Positions 26,238 through 35,032 are shown, numbered from the stretch's first letter. The stretch: 64,000 nt of DNA from Desulfomicrobium sp. UBA5193 (GCA_002412965.1 DHWB01000011.1:1-64000), one strand, 5' to 3'. A program made the numbers and translations. The notes: generated by a model not told the origin, from the letters alone.

Positions 26238-26293
26238 ATCTTGTGCTTGATGCTCCGCTTCACAGGCGTCGTGTATCTGTTCAGGCGAGTCCT

Positions 26294-27157
26294 TCATCCC
26301 ATGATTGCGATGATGACTGCCCCAGCTGTCATCCAAGCTGTGCCGTGCAGGCGATGGCGCAGCAGGGGTTGCCCAAAGAAAAAATGCTCAAAACCCAGGG
26401 CAAACAGACCGTTCAATCGTTTTATGGAGAGCATATAGGCCACTGTAGTCATGGAAACGGCAGCAAAATGACAAAGAATGTGAAGGTAAAGGCATAGCCC
26501 CAGACCCAATCCGTGTTTGGCTTTGGTGCGCAGTTCGGCGGGTCGAATCTGACCGATGATTACGAGTAAGATCAACAGAGCGACATTATGGCTCAGGCTG
26601 AACACGCATCCGGCATAAAGAGGGCTTGAGAGCAAGATGAGTTGCTTGCCCATGACCGACGCAACACTCCATACCAATGCCGCGCCCAGCATGAGCATGG
26701 AACCGCGCTCATGCAGTATGGCCTTGAACGGCGCCCAGACCCCGCCCTTTCCATCGGCGTAGAGGATATATCCGCCAATGACCGTGATCAGCACTCCTGC
26801 GCAGCCCCAAGCCGAGGGGCGCTCGCCCAGGTAGAGGAAGCCCGTCAGCAGGACAAAGGCCGGTGTAAAGGCCATGAACGGCACAGTCAGGGACAGAGGC
26901 GAGCTTTTGAAGGACCAGGTTTGTAAATAAAAACCCGCGGCGTTGATGGGCACCAGGATGATTAGAACGGACCAGAATTCAGGCTGAACCTGCGGAGTGT
27001 CCAGAAATGGAAGGGTCAGGGCAAAAAGCGGCAGGCTGAAGATAAGCGGCGCGGCCACGGCGGATGACGGGGAGGTGTGCTCAAATCCGTGTCGAGTCAG
27101 GGCGGCTTCGGACGCGGAAAAAAGCGCTGTTCCCAGAGAAAGAAGAATCCAGAGCAT
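26294..27157 (-). CDS. EamA/DMT-superfamily transporter
   Basis: 287 residues, start at 27157 (MLWILLSLGTALFSASEAAL) with AAGGA upstream. In-frame codons further upstream would add a Cys/His-rich leader and are rejected. About ten hydrophobic helices are arranged as two EamA repeats. The first ends near YLGERPSAWGCAGVLITVIG, a DMT hallmark (GE-x3-W-x2-G). The second is close to its end at FEHFFFGQPLLRHRLHGTAW, before the last helix. The family exports or imports small metabolites, and no substrate can be inferred. It is monocistronic as far as can be seen. Confidence 0.85.
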   Translation of the reverse strand: MLWILLSLGTALFSASEAALTRHGFEHTSPSSAVAAPLIFSLPLFALTLPFLDTPQVQPEFWSVLIILVPINAAGFYLQTWSFKSSPLSLTVPFMAFTPAFVLLTGFLYLGERPSAWGCAGVLITVIGGYILYADGKGGVWAPFKAILHERGSMLMLGAALVWSVASVMGKQLILLSSPLYAGCVFSLSHNVALLILLVIIGQIRPAELRTKAKHGLGLGLCLYLHILCHFAAVSMTTVAYMLSIKRLNGLFALGFEHFFFGQPLLRHRLHGTAWMTAGAVIIAIMG

Positions 27158-27372
27158 GCCGTATCCTTGGATGGAGTGATGACGCAGCAGACGTACGCAG
27201 CAGGAAGTGGAATGGCAACCGTTATGGGCTCGGGCGCGGCAGTTGGGATGCCGGCACAAACTGTCGCAGAAAATGAGGCGCGGGGTTCGTCAGCGAGGAG
27301 TGCCGATGACGTTCCTCGACGCTTTAGATCCGTTTTGATGGGACAGGATGGTGACCGATTTTCGAGTTACAT

Positions 27373-27963
27373 TCAAGGAAAGGACATCTCGGCATCCTGC
27401 CGGCGAAGCTCGACAATGCCAGCGTTCATTTTCTGGACGATATGCAAAATATCTTGTGCGTCGCCTTCTATCCCCGGCAGAAGCGCCATGTTCAAAGCGC
27501 ATTCGGCCGTGTTCAGGCCTTGGCAGAAGAGAAGGTAATTGGTTTTGCTTTGGTAGCCAGCGCGAACCAGTTCCGCGTGGCTGTCCCCTTGGGAGGTCAG
27601 GAGCCGTCGATAGTGGCTGATGAGTTGTTTCATCCAATCTGCGTATAGCGGTCTTGCAGGCGGCGGCATGTCGCCGGCTCTTTCCAGAAGCTGGTCCATG
27701 TCCACCTCTGAATTCATGTTCCTGAGCATCGTGGCGGATTCGATGGCGTGTCGGCGGGAAGAGAGATAGTTGTCGACAAAGTCGTCGAGTCCCGTGGAGT
27801 ACTGCTTTAGTTTTTGGGCATAGAAAACAAAGACCATGGGGATGAAGCTTGCCCAGAAAGGGGGTTCCGGCTTTTCCAGAACCATCAGGGCAAGCTGGCG
27901 GGCCATCTTCGTTTCGTGGTTGAAAATATGCCGTCTCTTTTCTTCTGGATTCAGCGCGGTCAT
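27373..27963 (-). CDS. Uncharacterised membrane-anchored protein, tandem paralogue 1 (196 aa)
   Basis: Not a family I recognise. The start at 27963 is chosen because it makes the protein colinear with the neighbouring paralogue (28341-28931), which has the same length. A GTG five codons upstream is the alternative. Features: a conserved opening (RRHIFNHETKMARQLAL), one hydrophobic stretch near residues 35-50 (PPFWASFIPMVFVFYAQKL), then an all-helical domain with conserved phrases (LDDFVDNYLSSRRHAIESA, KTNYLLFCQGLNTAE, ALLPGIEGDAQDILHIVQKM). The tandem arrangement suggests duplication and perhaps a heteromeric pair. Confidence 0.7.
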   Translation of the reverse strand: MTALNPEEKRRHIFNHETKMARQLALMVLEKPEPPFWASFIPMVFVFYAQKLKQYSTGLDDFVDNYLSSRRHAIESATMLRNMNSEVDMDQLLERAGDMPPPARPLYADWMKQLISHYRRLLTSQGDSHAELVRAGYQSKTNYLLFCQGLNTAECALNMALLPGIEGDAQDILHIVQKMNAGIVELRRQDAEMSFP

Positions 27964-28340
27964 GAGTGGTGCATCCACGTGAAATCAGTTTGAGCCCCCA
28001 TTCTATTCGATGCTGCCGCAAAGGGGCTTCCGTGTATGTAACGCGTAACCCATTTTTTTATTCAGTTCAACTTAAACTGGCATTCGTGCCGGAGTGATTG
28101 GGTTAGTTCTATGCTCCCTGTGACTGTTTGTGAAGGCCTGTGAAGATCAGAGACCATTTGGAGTTGTTTGTGGCTTGGGCAAAGGGCTACAAACTCTGCT
28201 TTAAGGTCGCAGAGCTTTTTTAGATTGAGAATTGGAAAGATGCGGCGCTTGTTCACGGCATCTTCCGATGCATGCGATCGGTTCTACGGGAGATGAGGCG
28301 GGTAGGAGTTCTGGCTGAGGGAGTCGGCTTCGTCCAGGAA
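27964..28340. other. Intergenic region between the two tandem paralogues
   Basis: About 375 bases. No supported gene, terminator or RNA. A short - strand frame (28062-28256) has no ribosome site or family resemblance. Each paralogue therefore probably has its own promoter. Confidence 0.4.
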
Positions 28341-28931
28341 TCAAGAAAAGATCGCGTCCGCTTCCTGGCGTCGAAGGTTGGTCACACAGATGTCCATTTT
28401 TTGGATTATGTGATGAATGTCCTGACTGTCCTTCTGCATTTCAGGCAGCAGGGCGACATTGTATGCATTTTCAGCCTTATTAAGGCAGTTGCAAAAGAGC
28501 AGATAGTTGGTTTTGTTCCGGTAGGCGTTGTGCACCAAGGCCGAATGGTCGCTGCCTGGTGAAGTCAGGAGCAGGAGATAGTGTTCAATGAGCGTATCCA
28601 TCCACTCAGTGAACAAGGGGCGAGCCTGCTGGGGAACGTTGCCTATTTTTTCCAGAAGAGCTTCCATGTCCACCGTGATGTCGCTCTCCGCTGCGACCAC
28701 TGCCGCCTCAAGGGCGCGTCGTCGGGACTTGAGGTAGTTCTCTACAAAATCTTCCAGACCGCTCTTGTATTGGTTCATCTTCTGTATAAAAAAAACGAAG
28801 AACACCGGGACAAAGATCATCCACAGAGGTGGTTTCGGTTTGTCGATGACCTGGCGTGCGAGCAGTTGGGCCAGCATTGTTTCGTGATCGAGGATTTGTT
28901 GCTTTTTGTCGTCGATGGAATGTGTGGTCAT
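28341..28931 (-). CDS. Uncharacterised membrane-anchored protein, tandem paralogue 2 (196 aa)
   Basis: Same length and layout as the gene at 27373-27963: opening QQILDHETMLAQLLARQ, a hydrophobic segment PPLWMIFVPVFFVFFIQKM near residues 35-53, and a helical body with LEDFVENYLKSRRRALEA, KTNYLLFCNCLNKAENAYN and ALLPEMQKDSQDIHHIIQKM. Roughly half the residues agree between the two. Only the lone hydrophobic segment suggests membrane association. Function unknown. Codon use is ordinary for the window. Confidence 0.72.
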   Translation of the reverse strand: MTTHSIDDKKQQILDHETMLAQLLARQVIDKPKPPLWMIFVPVFFVFFIQKMNQYKSGLEDFVENYLKSRRRALEAAVVAAESDITVDMEALLEKIGNVPQQARPLFTEWMDTLIEHYLLLLTSPGSDHSALVHNAYRNKTNYLLFCNCLNKAENAYNVALLPEMQKDSQDIHHIIQKMDICVTNLRRQEADAIFS

Positions 28932-29041
28932 GGGCAGTGTTGGTAATGAGTGATGCGCAGTGGGTCAAGGCATGTTTGTTTCAAAAATGGGATTGACGAT
29001 TTGTGCTGTGTGCCTCCATTCTGAATTCCTCAAGGCCATAT

Positions 29042-30025
29042 TCAAGGCACGAGCGCGGCCTGATCCTTGATTGCCGGGGGCAAGGAGATGCCGAACCGCG
29101 CAAGCTCGTAAATGCTGAAAAGGTACGAGCCTGCTTCAGCCGTGCGCGGCGGTATGGCCGCAGGAGGAGTGCCCTCGAGAATCAGGCTGGCGATTTGGCC
29201 GCCAGCAAGCCCTTGGTCACGACCATTCAGGACATGTCCTCCGATTGTCTTGCCCTTGCCTACGGCGAAATCCCAGAATGCGAAAATGGGAACAGGAGCA
29301 TGTTGATTTGCCCAGGTCAGCACTTCGTCATCGGGCACATGTTGTCCCAAATTGTTCCGCAAGGTATGATAGAGTCCAATGTAAACTGTATCAAAGCCTT
29401 CCGCTTTGGCGTTGAGCAGCGCATCCTGCCATTCCTCCAGCAGTTCAAACTGTTTGAGTTCCACACGCACCTTGCCAAGGTTGATTTGGGATTGTCCTTT
29501 GAATGCTTCGTGGACAACTGCATCTGACGTCGTATCGGAGTCGAAAAGTATGAGAACCTTTGTGTCTTCCGTGTTGACCAGTTTGCACATGGAATGCAGC
29601 GAGCGTTTGAGCAGAGGGCGTTCGAGCACGCCGGTCATGTTTTTGGCTGGAAAAAGTCCGTAGTCTCGGGGGTTGCGATTCAGGCCAAGGTACACAACCG
29701 GAGTTGGTCCGTTTTTGAGGCGCGGTCCAAGATATCTGGCCGCATTGTCGTCACAGAGGATGACGAGGTCGGGTTGCTGCGCGTTCAGATGTTCCCATGC
29801 CTTTTCCGCTTGGGCCGGATGCTCGGATTTGGGCAGTCTCTTGGTGTCCAGATAGAAGTGATCCAGGTGCGCATCGTGAGGGAGCGTGTCCAAAAGTCCG
29901 CTGGTCAAGCTTTGCTCCCAAGCGTACTCCTTGTGGTAGCTATGGATGATGCTTATATGAGAAGATGAGTATGCACTGGAGGCGGCGACGAAGACGATAA
30001 AAAAAGTTATGATTATTTGATGCAT
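29042..30025 (-). CDS. Periplasmic ABC-type substrate-binding protein (PF04392-like)
   Basis: 327 residues. The start at 30025 (MHQIIITFFIVFVAASSAYS) has AAGGAGA upstream and gives a clean signal peptide; an upstream GTG at 30115 is rejected. The mature protein has the two-lobed pattern of the ABC_sub_bind family: HISIIHSYHKEYAWEQSLTS at the start, then PDLVILCDDNAARYLGP, PVVYLGLNRNPRDYG and KVLILFDSDTTSDAVV, ending with GGQIASLILEGTPPAAIPPR. No permease or ATPase gene is adjacent. Members are often found as sensory input proteins for histidine kinases, and none is adjacent here either. Ligand unknown. It is divergent from the TonB-like gene. Confidence 0.8.
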   Translation of the reverse strand: MHQIIITFFIVFVAASSAYSSSHISIIHSYHKEYAWEQSLTSGLLDTLPHDAHLDHFYLDTKRLPKSEHPAQAEKAWEHLNAQQPDLVILCDDNAARYLGPRLKNGPTPVVYLGLNRNPRDYGLFPAKNMTGVLERPLLKRSLHSMCKLVNTEDTKVLILFDSDTTSDAVVHEAFKGQSQINLGKVRVELKQFELLEEWQDALLNAKAEGFDTVYIGLYHTLRNNLGQHVPDDEVLTWANQHAPVPIFAFWDFAVGKGKTIGGHVLNGRDQGLAGGQIASLILEGTPPAAIPPRTAEAGSYLFSIYELARFGISLPPAIKDQAALVP

Positions 30026-30086
30026 TTTCGTCTCCTTTGGAAAATTCCAGTATTGATGAATAGCATGTGTTTGATGAAAGAACAAT

Positions 30087-30959
30087 ATGAACGCGTTAAT
30101 GACAACCTCATCCACGATTCAGATGACCGATTCCCCTGACCCTGCACGCCAAACATGGAGATTGCACTCAGGTGAACAACTTTTTGCTCACCATGGTCGA
30201 GTTTTGATCTGCTGCTTGCTGCTGTCGATTTGTTTGCATGGCCTTTTTGTCTGGGCAATGGATTTTCGTCCGATGGAACATCCCATTCGGGAACGGCTTC
30301 TGCTGGTGGATATTGTTGGCCCGCCCGCGCAGATTGTTCCTGTCGTGGCCCCTGTTCCTGCAGAAGTTCCCGCGATTCAGCGTCAAGTGGCTCCCGTTGC
30401 CTCAGGTCAGAGGAAAATCTCATCCGCCAAAGCCGTACCAAAAAAAGCAGTGCCTCCAGTTCCGGTGCCGGAGAGAATGCCTGCCCAGATTCCAGTCATA
30501 TCCCAAGAGCAGAACGCATCCGTCTTCAAGCCGGAAGAATCGCCGAGAATTGACGCTCCGATTGGACAGATCGTCGTTCTTACAGGGGTGACTGTTCTGG
30601 CAAATGAATCCGGTCAGGACACGCTGAAACATGGTGCCGAAGCTCGTTTCATGCATGGCGTGGCCACGGAGGAGTTCGTAGAGGAGAATTACGTTGGCGA
30701 ATATTCTTTGGGAGCGGAGGGTCGGGTTTGGATCGAAGATGATCGGGCGCGAAGCGGGCACCTCATTCTTCATGCGGAGAGGTTGGGGCTGACGCGAAAG
30801 CTTTTCCGTTTTAATCGTTTCATTTACATTTACGGGGAAGATTCTGACTCACCCGCACCCATTTTGGGCAGCGTGACTTTTTTTTCGGACGGTTATCACA
30901 TCCATCAATTTCTTTGGCAGCATAATTCAACCCACGCCTATTTTCCCCGCCGGAACTAA
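30087..30959 (+). CDS. TonB-like membrane-anchored protein with unknown C-terminal domain
   Basis: 290 residues. Residues 1-35 are cytoplasmic; one membrane helix follows (~38-57, VLICCLLLSICLHGLFVWAM), in a position and with a His like the TonB anchor. A proline/valine/alanine-rich periplasmic stretch follows (~70-165, QIVPVVAPVPAEVPAIQRQV, KKAVPPVPVPERMPAQIP). The last ~110 residues form a beta-rich domain (EGRVWIEDDRARSGHLILHA, VTFFSDGYHIHQFLW) that is not the TonB C-terminal domain I would expect. No ExbB/ExbD genes are nearby. The start at 30087 has GAAAG upstream; two in-frame ATGs follow shortly (at 30099 and 30123). The likely role is periplasm-spanning mechanical or signalling coupling. 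The end domain is unrecognised. Confidence 0.7.
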   Translation: MNALMTTSSTIQMTDSPDPARQTWRLHSGEQLFAHHGRVLICCLLLSICLHGLFVWAMDFRPMEHPIRERLLLVDIVGPPAQIVPVVAPVPAEVPAIQRQVAPVASGQRKISSAKAVPKKAVPPVPVPERMPAQIPVISQEQNASVFKPEESPRIDAPIGQIVVLTGVTVLANESGQDTLKHGAEARFMHGVATEEFVEENYVGEYSLGAEGRVWIEDDRARSGHLILHAERLGLTRKLFRFNRFIYIYGEDSDSPAPILGSVTFFSDGYHIHQFLWQHNSTHAYFPRRN

Positions 30960-31313
30960 TTCGTCTGGTCGGAAATCAATATCTGCCTTGTGTCGAAGAG
31001 AGATTCGTTTGCATACGAATACTCGCCTCTGTGCTTACCATTTGATCCCAATGTAAAGAGAGATTTGTTGCCTCTGGCCAATGGTTTTGCGGAAAGTGTG
31101 CTACGATTTTATTATGGGTAGCACACGGCGGTTGGTGATCTTCCAATGGGAGTCCTTTTGAATTTGTACTACAATTTGTGTAAAACGTATGGCCGCGATC
31201 ATGATTTTCGATTCAAAGTGCGTTGACATATCAAGAAATTTAAGGGTATCTGATCGCTCGTGAAAAAAAGGCCGAAGTCTCTGCACGCTATTACCTTTTT
31301 GAAGGAGGAGGGT
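30960..31313. other. Leader region of the [NiFeSe] hydrogenase operon
   Basis: About 350 bases with no gene on the + strand. A long - strand frame covering 31101-31715 is an antisense shadow of hysB. It contains a plausible promoter at 31223-31252, followed by a ~60-base untranslated leader. Confidence 0.5.
31223..31252 (+). promoter_or_regulatory. Putative sigma-70 promoter of the hys operon
   Basis: TTGACA at 31223-31228, an 18-base spacer and TATCTG at 31247-31252, about 60 bases before the hysB start. The -35 box is perfect and the -10 box is weak. Confidence 0.4.
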
Positions 31314-32261
31314 ATGAGTCTTAGCAGACGTGAGTTCGTAAAACTGTGCTCCGCAGGTGTCGCCGGACTGGGAATTTCCCAGATCTATCATCCGGGCATC
31401 CTGCACGCCATGACCGAAGGGGCTAAAAAAGCTCCGGTCATCTGGGTACAGGGACAGGGTTGTACTGGTTGTTCCGTTTCTCTGCTCAACGCCGTTCATC
31501 CCAGAATCAAGGAGATTCTGTTGGATGTGATCAGCCTTGAGTTTCATCCGACCGTCATGGCGAGTGAAGGTGAGATGGCATTGGAACACATGTACGCAAT
31601 TGCTGAAAAGTTTAAAGGCAACTTTTTCTTGCTGGTGGAAGGTGCCATTCCCACAGCCAAAGAAGGTCGCTACTGCATTGTCGGTGAAACTCTGGATGCC
31701 AAAGGGCATCATCATGAAGTCACCATGATGGAACTGATTCGAGATTTGGCACCGAAGTCACTGGCCACCGTGGCCGTGGGTACTTGTTCCGCTTTCGGCG
31801 GCATTCCGGCAGCGGCTGGCAATGTTACCGGAGCAAAGAGCGTCCGCGACTTTTTTGCGGAAGAGAAGATTGAAAAGCTGCTGGTCAACGTGCCCGGATG
31901 CCCGCCCCATCCGGACTGGATGGTTGGCACCCTGGTTGCTGCCTGGAGTCACGTCCTCAATCCAACTGAGCATCCGTTGCCTGAACTGGATGATGACGGA
32001 AGACCGATGCTGTTCTTTGGCGACAACATCCATGAGAATTGCCCGTACCTTGAAAAGTACGAGGCTTCCGACTTCGCCCCGACGTTCACCAAGCCTGGCT
32101 GCAAGGCCGAACTTGGTTGCAAAGGGCCGTCCACCATGGCCGATTGTGCCAAGCGTCGCTGGAACAACGGCATCAACTGGTGTGTTGAAAACGCCGTGTG
32201 TATCGGCTGTGTGGAACCGGACTTTCCGGATGGAAAGTCTCCTTTCTATGTAGCGGAATAA
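31314..32261 (+). CDS. hysB: Periplasmic [NiFeSe] hydrogenase small subunit
   Basis: 315 residues, start at 31314 with GGAGGAGG upstream. An in-frame GTG at 31260 would break the signal. The N-terminus is a Tat signal (SRREFVKLCSAGVAGLG). The mature protein ligates three [4Fe4S] clusters: C50/C53 in GQGCTGC (proximal), GTCSAFGG and VPGCPPHP, and further ligands in ENCPYLEKY, GCKAELGCKGP, CAKRRWNNGINWC and NAVCIGC. As in NiFeSe enzymes, the medial cluster region carries an extra cysteine, so three [4Fe4S] clusters are expected rather than a [3Fe4S]. It carries electrons from the Ni-Fe-Se site to periplasmic cytochrome c3. The large-subunit gene starts 15 bases downstream. The protein is exported folded with the large subunit. 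Confidence 0.96.
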   Translation: MSLSRREFVKLCSAGVAGLGISQIYHPGILHAMTEGAKKAPVIWVQGQGCTGCSVSLLNAVHPRIKEILLDVISLEFHPTVMASEGEMALEHMYAIAEKFKGNFFLLVEGAIPTAKEGRYCIVGETLDAKGHHHEVTMMELIRDLAPKSLATVAVGTCSAFGGIPAAAGNVTGAKSVRDFFAEEKIEKLLVNVPGCPPHPDWMVGTLVAAWSHVLNPTEHPLPELDDDGRPMLFFGDNIHENCPYLEKYEASDFAPTFTKPGCKAELGCKGPSTMADCAKRRWNNGINWCVENAVCIGCVEPDFPDGKSPFYVAE

Positions 32262-32276
32262 TCAAGGAGGACGCAC

Positions 32277-33830
32277 GTGTCACAAGCAGCTACCCCCGCA
32301 GCTGGTGCTGAAGGGCAGAAAGTTAAGATCTCCATTGATCCGTTGACTCGGGTTGAAGGGCATCTCAAGATTGAAGTAGAAGTCAAGGACGGCAAAGTCG
32401 TCGATGCCAAATGTTCCGGCGGAATGTTCCGCGGGTTCGAGCAGATTCTGCGCGGCCGCGATCCCAGGGATTCTTCCCAGATCGTTCAGCGCATCTGCGG
32501 TGTGTGCCCCACGGCGCACTGCACGGCTTCCGTCATGGCCCAGGACGACGCCTTTGGCGTGAAAGTAACCACCAACGGTCGCATCACCCGTAACCTGATC
32601 TTCGGCGCCAACTATCTGCAGTCTCATATCCTGCATTTCTACCACTTGGCCGCCCTGGATTATGTCAAGGGTCCTGATGTATCCCCCTTTGTTCCCCGGT
32701 ATGCGAATGCGGATCTTTTGACTGACCGCATCAAGGACGGAGCCAAGGCTGATGCAACCAACACCTACGGCTTGAACCAGTACCTGAAGGCGCTTGAAAT
32801 CCGCCGCATTTGTCATGAGATGGTCGCCATGTTCGGCGGTCGCATGCCTCATGTTCAGGGCATGGTCGTGGGTGGCGCAACCGAGATTCCCACGGCGGAA
32901 AAGGTTGCCGAATACGCAGCCCGCTTCAAGGAAGTCCAGAAGTTCGTGATCGAGGAGTATTTGCCCCTGATCTACACGCTGGGTTCCGTTTACACTGATC
33001 TGTTCGAAACCGGCATCGGCTGGAAGAATGTCATCGCCTTCGGTGTTTTCCCCGAAGATGACGACTATAAGAGCTTCCTGCTGAAGCCCGGCGTTTATAT
33101 CGACGGCAAAGACGAGGAATTCGATTCCAAGCTGATCAAGGAATATGTCGGACATTCCTTCTTTGATCACTCCGCTCCCGGCGGCCTGCATTACAGCGTC
33201 GGCGAGACCAATCCCAACCCGGACAAGCCCGGAGCGTACAGCTTCGTCAAGGCCCCCCGTTACAAGGACAAGCCCTGCGAAGTCGGTCCTCTGGCCCGCA
33301 TGTGGGTCCAGAATCCCGAACTGAGCCCCGTCGGTCAGAAACTGCTGAAGGAACTCTATGGCATTGAAGCCAAGAACTTCCGTGATCTGGGCGACAAGGC
33401 TTTCTCCATCATGGGGCGCCACGTTGCCCGTGCCGAGGAAACCTGGGTTACTGCCATGGCCGTTGAGAAATGGCTCAAGCAGGTTCAGCCCGGCGCAGAG
33501 ACGTATGTCAAGTCCGAGATCCCGGATGCCGCCGAAGGCACCGGATTCACCGAGGCTCCGCGCGGTTCTCTGCTGCATTACCTGAAGATCAAGGACAAGA
33601 AGATCGAGAATTATCAGATCGTGTCCGCGACCCTTTGGAACGCCAACCCCAGAGATGACATGGGGCAGCGTGGTCCGATCGAGGAAGCCCTCATCGGCGT
33701 GCCGGTTCCCGATATCAAAAATCCCGTTAACCTGGGGCGCCTCGTTCGCTCCTACGACCCGTGACTGGGCTGTGCCGTGCACGTGCTGCACGCTGAGACC
33801 GGTGAAGAACACATTGTCAACATTGACTAA
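32277..33830 (+). CDS. hysA: [NiFeSe] hydrogenase large subunit with UGA-encoded selenocysteine
   Basis: 517 residues when UGA at 33762-33764 is read as selenocysteine (position 496). Read as a stop, the protein would end at SYDP and lose the second half of the metal site. The next codons give LGCAVHVLH and then AETGEEHIVNID up to TAA at 33830, exactly the DPUxxCxxH family ending. Nickel ligands are C74 and C77 (RICGVC), Sec496 and C499. The start is GTG at 32277, with AAGGAGG upstream. Maturation cuts after His505, removing a 12-residue tail, presumably by the HysD protease encoded next. Bacterial decoding needs SelB and a SECIS hairpin just after the UGA. The enzyme oxidises H2 in the periplasm and tolerates oxygen better than [NiFe] forms. 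Confidence 0.96.
33762..33810 (+). promoter_or_regulatory. Selenocysteine UGA codon with candidate SECIS region
   Basis: In-frame TGA at 33762-33764, followed by GC-rich, partly self-complementary sequence (GTGCCGTGCACGTGCTGCAC at 33773-33792) at the distance where bacterial SECIS hairpins lie. The exact fold was not computed. Confidence 0.75.
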
Positions 33831-33851
33831 CGCGGATTGAATGAACCATGA

Positions 33852-33878
33852 AGGGCCGGGAAACCGGCCCTTTTTTTT
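33852..33878 (+). terminator. Strong terminator between hysA and hysD
   Basis: AGGGCCGG, loop GAAA, CCGGCCCT and seven further T. It lies 21 bases after the true hysA stop and 63 bases before the hysD start, so hysD must be served by read-through or its own promoter. Confidence 0.88.
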
Positions 33879-33940
33879 CGGATTTGAGGGATACTATGAA
33901 TGTGATTCCTGCTGAGAGAGCGCAGGTTGGAGAACATGGC

Positions 33941-34408
33941 ATGAAACAACTTTTGGTTCTTGGTGTTGGCAACCTTCTCCTGACCGATGATGGCGCGGGT
34001 GTGCACGCGGTTCAAGAACTCGGCCAGGAGAAAGAATGGGATCTGGAAAAGGTCGATTTTCTTGATGGCGCCACCTTTACTCAAGATATTTTCTACATTT
34101 TCCAGGAATATGAACGCGTCCTTGTTCTCGATACCGTCAAGGGCGGGCGGGAACCAGGAACCGTGTACCGCTTTACGGAAGACAACTTGCGAGACAATTA
34201 TGAGCAGCGTCTGTCGCTTCATGACATCGACCTGCTCGATTCGCTGAAGATGGCGGAGTTGCTGGGAAACAAACCGGAGTTGCTGGTTATTGGCATCGAA
34301 CCTCTGACCATCAGCGAATGGTCCATGGAGTTGTCTGACGTAGTCAAGGCAAAGTATCCCAAGTTTTTGGAGGCTGCGCGGCGGGAGATTCGGGCGCTGC
34401 TGTCGTGA
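33941..34408 (+). CDS. hysD: Hydrogenase maturation protease for the [NiFeSe] enzyme
   Basis: 155 residues of the HyaD/HybD endopeptidase family: GVGNLLLTDDGAGVHAVQEL carries the first metal-binding acidic residue, VLDTVKGGREPGT the second, and LSLHDIDLLDSLKMAELLG the conserved His. These proteases bind the nickel of the folded large subunit and cut off its C-terminal tail, here after His505 of HysA. The start at 33941 (MKQLLVLGVGN) has TTGGAG upstream. An ATG at 33896 with GAGGGA is a fair alternative and would add 15 residues. Separated from hysA by a strong terminator but in the same orientation. Confidence 0.9.
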   Translation: MKQLLVLGVGNLLLTDDGAGVHAVQELGQEKEWDLEKVDFLDGATFTQDIFYIFQEYERVLVLDTVKGGREPGTVYRFTEDNLRDNYEQRLSLHDIDLLDSLKMAELLGNKPELLVIGIEPLTISEWSMELSDVVKAKYPKFLEAARREIRALLS

Positions 34409-34413
34409 TGGCG

Positions 34414-34448
34414 TAAAAAAAGGCTCCTCCGGAATCCCGGGGAGCCTT
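34414..34448 (-). terminator. Terminator of the DUF2059 gene
   Basis: On the - strand, AAGGCTCC, a 13-base partly paired loop and GGAGCCTT running into TTTTTT. The hairpin may also serve the convergent hysD transcript, but lacks a T-run on that side. Confidence 0.75.
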
Positions 34449-34468
34449 CTGCCGAACATTCGATCAGG

Positions 34469-35032
34469 CTACTCTTTCTTGTCGGCCTTCTTTTCTTCCT
34501 TCGGGGCCTGTGTTGTCGGCGCTGCCTGGGCAGGAGCTTCGGATTTCGCGCCCTCGAATTCCACGCGCATTTCCTCGGTCAGTTCTTCGAGTTTTGGCAC
34601 CACGCCCTGCATATAGGTGCGGGCCACGGTCATGCTCTGCTGCATGAGTTCGGGCATCTTGGCCGTGACCTTCTTGCCGAGGTCGGATTTGTAAAAATCC
34701 ACCAAACCTTTGGTCTCTTCCTCGGTAAATACGGAGGTGTAGAGGTCCAGATACTGGGTCTTGACCTTTTCCCAAGACATGTCTTCCTTGAGGATGGCGT
34801 CAAAACGTGCGGAATATTTATCGAGCTTGGGCTTGTCAGTCTCCTTGACATCCATCTGGGAGGTGATCTGCTGGAAGATCATGGTCACCTGGGCTTTCAT
34901 TTTTTCCATGACCGTGTCGCCATCGGTGATCTTGATCAGTTCTTCAGCCAGGGCCCTGTGCTCTTTTTCGCCGCTGTACGCAGTGCTGCACGCAAGCATG
35001 AAACAAAGAATCAAAGTCATTTTTTTCAACAT
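34469..35032 (-). CDS. Periplasmic DUF2059-domain protein
   Basis: 187 residues with a signal peptide (MLKKMTLILCFMLACSTAYS) and a helical DUF2059-type domain (~80-150: LDLYTSVFTEEETKGLVDFY, then KSDLGKKVTAKMPELMQQS). The last ~25 residues are Ala/Pro/Lys-rich and low-complexity (QAAPTTQAPKEEKKADKKE). Function of the family is unknown. It stands alone between hysD (convergent) and the broken kinase gene (divergent), with its own terminator. Confidence 0.85.
   Translation of the reverse strand: MLKKMTLILCFMLACSTAYSGEKEHRALAEELIKITDGDTVMEKMKAQVTMIFQQITSQMDVKETDKPKLDKYSARFDAILKEDMSWEKVKTQYLDLYTSVFTEEETKGLVDFYKSDLGKKVTAKMPELMQQSMTVARTYMQGVVPKLEELTEEMRVEFEGAKSEAPAQAAPTTQAPKEEKKADKKE

Noticed and set aside
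33762..33764. TGA as an ordinary stop of hysA
   Set aside because: It would remove the second half of the nickel site; the downstream frame supplies exactly the missing motif and tail.
32280..33812. 510-codon - strand frame opposite hysA
   Set aside because: Antisense shadow of a certain gene; no recognisable domain or start signal.
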